64,000 bases of DNA. Source: Elephas maximus indicus (Eukaryota; Chordata; Mammalia; Proboscidea; Elephantidae). Made by a program: the position numbers and the translations under genes. Positions 59,854 to 64,000 of the stretch are shown here, piece by piece. The stretch spans positions 114,992,293 through 115,056,292 of the forward strand of contig NC_064819.1 in the NCBI RefSeq assembly GCF_024166365.1, read 5' to 3'. Numbering within the stretch: position 1 is the first letter of the stretch; the number at the start of each line of letters is the position of its first letter. The notes under the pieces were generated by a model. It made no database searches. It saw nothing but the letters and a program-made list of their open reading frames with translations, and had not been told where the DNA came from.

Positions 59854-61150
59854 GTTTATTTCATTTATTTCTGCTCTAATTTTTATTATTTCCTTTCCTC
59901 TGATGCCTGAGGACTTCTTTTGCTGCTTTCTATTTCCTTGAGTTGTAGGGTCAGTGTTTTGATTTTAGCCCTTTCTTCTGCTGACAATTTCTTTGTTCCA
60001 CTTAATTTTCTGTGCTGAGTCATTTTTATTTATTTATTTTCTTTTCATCTTTTTCATTGTTGTTGGTTTTGTATTTGCTGAGTCTTCATGTTCTTCTTCT
60101 TCATTTTGATGTGTAGAATTGTTAGTTTCCTTCATGGTTACTCTAAAATTTACCTCTATTTTTCTAAGTTTAAACCAATCTTTTATTTCTTGATCCCACC
60201 TTAGCTTCCTCTCCATGCAAAAGTTCTATGACTACATTATTTAGTCCCTCTTTTTTTTTGTTTTAATGTTGTCAGCTTTTACATATCAAAGTCTCTGTTT
60301 CCCTATTTTTAGTGTTTTAGCTTTGACTTATTTTTTTGACTTCCCTGTCTGGGATGGTATCTGTTTGTTCTGTCTCGTGTTCTAGTTTTCGGTTGTTATC
60401 TGGTACTATTGATTCTCTAACCAGAGGGATCCGTTTAGTATTTCCTGTAATTTTGGTTTGGTTTTTACTAATTCCCTTAACTTGTGTTTGTCTGGAAATG
60501 CCCTAATTTCACCTTCATATTTGAGAGAGAGTTTTGCTGGGTATATAATTCTTGGCTTGCAATTTTTTTTCTTCAAGACTTTATATTTTTGCATTGCCTT
60601 CTTGCCTGCATGACTTCTGCCAAGTAGTCAGAGTTTAGTCTTACTGACTCTCCTTTGTAGATGACTTTTCCTTTATCCCTAACCACTCTTAACATTTTGT
60701 CTTTAACTTTGGCTTTGGCAAGTTTGATTATAATACATCTTGGTGACTTTCTTTTGGGATCTACCCTGTGTGGGGTTTGAAAAGCTTTTTGGATAGATGT
60801 CTTCTCATCTTCCACTATATTAGGAAAATTTTCTGCCAACAAATCTTCAACAATTCTCTCTGTATTTTCTGTTAATCAGCCTGCCTCCCCCTGCCCTGAT
60901 TCTGGTACTCAAATCACTCAAAGATTATTCCTCTTGATGGAGTCCCACATAATTCTTAGGATTTCTTCATTTTTTTTTAATTCTTTTATTTGACTTTTCC
61001 TCAAATAAATTGGTGTCAAGTACTTTATCTTCAGTCTCACTAATTCTGACTTCCATTGCCTCAATTCTGCTCCTGTGACTTTCTACTAAGTTGTCTATTT
61101 CTGAAAGTTTATCAGTAGTCTTTTGGATTTCTGTTTGCTGTCTCTTTATT

Positions 61151-61312
61151 AGAAACCCTGGTGGCTTAGTGGTTAAGAGCTACAGCTGCTAATCAAAAGA
61201 TCAGCAGTTCAAATCTGCCAGGCACTCCTTGGAAACTCTATGGGAGTGTTCTACTCTGTCCTATAGAGTCGCTATGAGTAGGAATCAACTTGATAGCAAC
61301 GGGTTTGGTTTT
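61151..61312 (+). mobile_element. AfroSINE-type SINE, short class, in L1
   Basis: AGAAACCCTGGTGGCTTAGT to GGGTTTGGTTTTTTAATGG. Interrupts the ORF1 coiled-coil region of the L1. Confidence 0.93.
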
Positions 61313-61949
61313 TTAATGGATCTCTCTATGGATTTTTGCAGCTTGTTAAATTTGTCATTTTGCTCCTGTATAACTTTCATGATTTCCTCTGTTGCTTTGT
61401 CTGTGTGTTCTTTGGCTTGTTCTGCATTTTGCCTTATCTCCTTCCTGATCTCTTGAAGAGCTCTGTATATTAATCTTTTGAATTCTACCTCCAGTAATTC
61501 TGAGACATTCTCTTCCTCTGGGAGGTGTCCTGAATCTTTGCTTTGGTTGCTTGCTGAAGCCATTGTGGTCTGCATCTTTATGTGATTTGACACTGACTAT
61601 TGTTTCTGAGCCATGAATAAGTTATTACATGTACTTATTTTATGTTTTCTTACTGTGTCCTAGCATTTTGTTTTGTTTTGTTTCAATACGCCCAAATAGG
61701 CTGGTTTTGTGAGCTGCTTCGATTATTGGCATCTTTGAAGCTCTCACCTTCTGGCACCAGGTAGTTAGAAGTTTTACTAGGTATGTAAGCCTAGGAATCC
61801 TTTTACTTTTCTTATGTGGATTCCAGGTTGTTGGTCACCAAGTGCTTGGTGGAGGCTCTCACCTACCGTCCTAGATGGGCAGAGCTACACAGGGGTGATT
61901 GGACCAGACACAGGTATCTTGTTGCAGTAAGGGGTTATGTTCCTCAAAA

Positions 61950-62170
61950 GTTAAATACAAAGCTATGTTATAACTCAATTCAATATCTAGGTAAACACAC
62001 CCAAAAGAATGAGATCATATATTTAAAAAAAAAAAAAACTTACTTATGAATGTTAATAGTAATGTTATTCATAATAAGTAAAACATGGAAACAACACAAA
62101 TGACCATCATCTGATAAAATGATAAACAAAATATAGCACATCTATTCAGTGACTCAGAATATTTGTGACT
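61950..62170 (+). mobile_element. Old L1, 3' remnant (likely rest of the 44.4-46.0 kb element)
   Basis: Carries GAATGTTAATAGTAATGTTA and ACATGGAAACAACACAAATG, an L1 3' end pattern, on plus. Same strand as 44.4-46.0 kb, with the minus-strand L1 nested between. Confidence 0.6.
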
Positions 62171-62278
62171 GGCTTAATTCGCAAATAATTTAGAAATTTC
62201 TCCCTAAATTGAATGTAAAGATTGGCTGGTGCTTGACCAAATTTTCAAGTCTTCATGTTCTGCTACAACACTCTGTAA

Positions 62279-62434
62279 AACCCAAAACAAAACTCATTGT
62301 TGTCGAGTTGATTCTGACCCATAGGGACCCTGTAGGACAGAATAGAATTGCCCCATAGGGTTTCCAAGGAGCAACTGATGGATTTGAACTGTTAACCTTT
62401 TGGTTAGCAGAAGTAGCTCTCAACCTTGGTGCAT
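62279..62434 (-). mobile_element. AfroSINE-type SINE, short class
   Basis: AACCCAAAACAAAACTCATTG tail side, head end diverged. Confidence 0.88.
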
Positions 62435-63219
62435 TCTCTAGCTACCCTTTATTCTGAAAAACTAGCATGAGTTTTAGTGTCAGTTGATTATAAATAATAA
62501 TACTTGTAATTATCTATTGTTAAGTTATAGCCAGATGGTGTGACTTTTACATATACTATCTCTTCTAAAACTCAAAAGAACCTTATAATGAGGTGTTATT
62601 TTCTCTACTTACAGATTAAAAAACTGAAGAATAGACGATTTAAATAATTCTCCCAATATCATGTAGTAATAGAGTTGGGAATCACTAGAGTTTTAATAAA
62701 TCTTCTTGTTTCTTTGTATTTCTGTTTTCTTACCATGCAATAGTAGCTAGTAAAAGCCAGAAACCTGACCTTAAATTTCTTTCTATCTCCTGCAGTATGT
62801 GAACTATAGTAAATATCTAAAATGTCCAATAAAACTGTTTAAAATTGGATTAACTTATCCAAATGCTAGCATAACCATAAATTGACACATGAACATTCTT
62901 ACTTATTAAAGAGTTTTGAAAAGAAATTTTTTTTTTCTTTGCTGGTACTGATGAGTCTATTTAATCTGGATGAATGTTGGAATTGAAGAAATACATATTT
63001 TGCCATAATGAAGATTTAACTATTTCAATGATTGTGGCTAATTATGGAGGTTTGCAATGATTACAGTATTTACATCTGATTCATTGGTTCTTTTTTTACT
63101 GTATTGAGGAAGGTTAGACACAAACACTTTAAGAATTCTTACTATCTGAGATGATTAATCAAAATAGATTATTATAGAACCTATCAGGCCTTCCTTTGGT
63201 CTCTATAATACACATAAAC
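62435..63219. other. No recognisable gene
   Basis: A MIR-like stretch near 62,600-62,690 (ACAGATTAAAAAACTGAAGA). No defensin exon seen on either strand. Confidence 0.45.
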
Positions 63220-63410
63220 CTTAAAAACCAAACTGAAACCCATTACCATCAAGTGGATTCTAACTCATAACAACCCTATAGGACAGAGTAGAACTGCCCC
63301 ACAGGTTGTCCAAGGCTGTAAATCTTTCTCCCCCTGAGTGGCTGGTGGATTCCAATCACCGACTTTTCACTTAACAGCTGAGTGCTTAACCACTGCACCA
63401 CCAGGGCTCC
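63220..63410 (-). mobile_element. AfroSINE-type SINE, long class
   Basis: TTAAAAACCAAACTGAAACC to CACCACCAGGGCTCC on plus. Confidence 0.9.
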
Positions 63411-63528
63411 TAGATGAACCTTATAATAAAATCCAGTAACTACAATAAGGCCTCTAGCAATATATGTTTTTCTTCTGCTCATCTACCCCTTGACCTTCTT
63501 GCTGCAGCCTAAAGTAAATTTCTTACTA

Positions 63529-63655
63529 TCATTGCCATTTAGTTGATTCCAACTCATAGTGACCTGATATGACAGAGTAAAACTTCCCCATACGGTTTCT
63601 AAGGAGTGACTGGTAGATTTAAACTGTTGACTTTTTGGTTAGCAGAGGAGTTCAG
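63529..63655 (-). mobile_element. AfroSINE-type SINE, short class, partial
   Basis: ATTGCCATTTAGTTGATTCC to GGTTAGCAGAGG; TTCTTACTA on both flanks (63,520 and 63,665). Confidence 0.85.
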
Positions 63656-64000
63656 AGCTCAAACTTCTTACTAGTTACCAAAAATATACTGTCCTTTCAC
63701 ATCTCTTTGCATTAACATATACTGCCTCCTTCTCCCCCAGAGTTTTATCTACCACACCAGCCACAGTTTTTATCTGGGGTTGAATTTAAGTGGCTCCTTA
63801 TCTGGGAAACTGTTCTCATAATCAAGCATCTTGGTCTGTTGGGACATTTAGGACCTTGTTCCGTGCATCTTCTCTCACTGAACTTTGGTGACTGCCACAG
63901 GGCAGAGAGTGTAGCTTACTCACCCAGCAGTAACCCTAGACCCTAGCAGGAATGGCTCTGAAACTAGGTCCCAGGGTTTAGAATTCCTAGCCTACCACAC
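63656..64000. other. No recognisable gene
   Basis: Could be part of an ancient LTR; not assigned. Confidence 0.35.

Larger units (their letters stand above)
57337..61945 (-). mobile_element. Middle-aged L1, ORF1, ORF2 and part of 5' UTR (third piece)
   Basis: The ORF2 RT region at 58,559-58,966 has the catalytic box changed to [11 protein letters not shown]2 pieces also lie at 59,271-59,775. ORF1 pieces lie at 60,406-60,842 and a coiled-coil piece at 61,285-61,593 (EIRKEIRQNAEQAKEHTDKA). The 5' UTR is truncated near 61,945. Two SINEs interrupt it. Confidence 0.85.

Noticed and set aside
43000-64000. Search for DEFB112-like exons upstream of DEFB110
   Set aside because: No six-cysteine exon with a phase-1 acceptor was found on the minus strand; most of the stretch is nested L1.

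Overview
The window is mammalian nuclear DNA, almost certainly from an afrotherian and most like an elephant. Three things point there: about thirty copies of a tRNA-headed SINE of the AfroSINE type, several copies of an RTE/BovB-like LINE sharing its tail with those SINEs, and L1 elements with one shared 3' UTR. Species assignment is inference from repeat families. There is no bacterial or plasmid content and no CRISPR. Most lines of coding potential are decayed retrotransposon reading frames.

The only host gene I can support is on the minus strand: a beta-defensin locus matching DEFB110. Exon 1 (42,730-42,787) encodes the signal peptide and sits behind a TATA-like box (42,871-42,880). Two second exons follow, both with a phase-1 acceptor and an intact six-cysteine core: exon 2a at 36,579-36,727 (DEFB110 form) and exon 2b at 19,031-19,167 (the form once called DEFB111). 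Either can join exon 1, so one promoter could make two different peptides. A degenerate second copy of the promoter and exon 1 lies at about 15.84-16.95 kb, with the start codon, splice donor and TATA box destroyed. A weaker candidate for a decayed defensin exon 2 lies at 3,245-3,399.

Layout. 0-9.5 kb: ancient repeats, two solo LTRs of ERV1 type, a pair of inverted 130-bp repeats, SINEs and a MaLR-type LTR. 9.5-12.5 kb: near full-length RTE on minus. 14.4-15.3 kb: RTE 3' end. 15.8-17.2 kb: dead defensin promoter/exon 1 with SINEs. 17.9-18.4 kb: MaLR LTR. 19.0-19.2 kb: exon 2b. 21.4-25.0 kb: tRNA-Gly-headed composite element and a full-length RTE. 25-28 kb: cluster of MaLR LTRs and SINEs. 30.7-36.2 kb: two L1 copies. 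36.6 kb: exon 2a. 37-42.7 kb: SINEs, DNA-transposon fossils and exon 1. 44.4-62.2 kb: nested L1s, an old plus-strand L1 split by a minus-strand L1, itself split by an 8.1-kb full-length L1, an RTE and two SINEs. 62.2-64 kb: SINEs and unassigned sequence.

The defensin exons remain open while the surrounding repeats are full of stops and frameshifts. That contrast is the main internal evidence that the gene is under selection.
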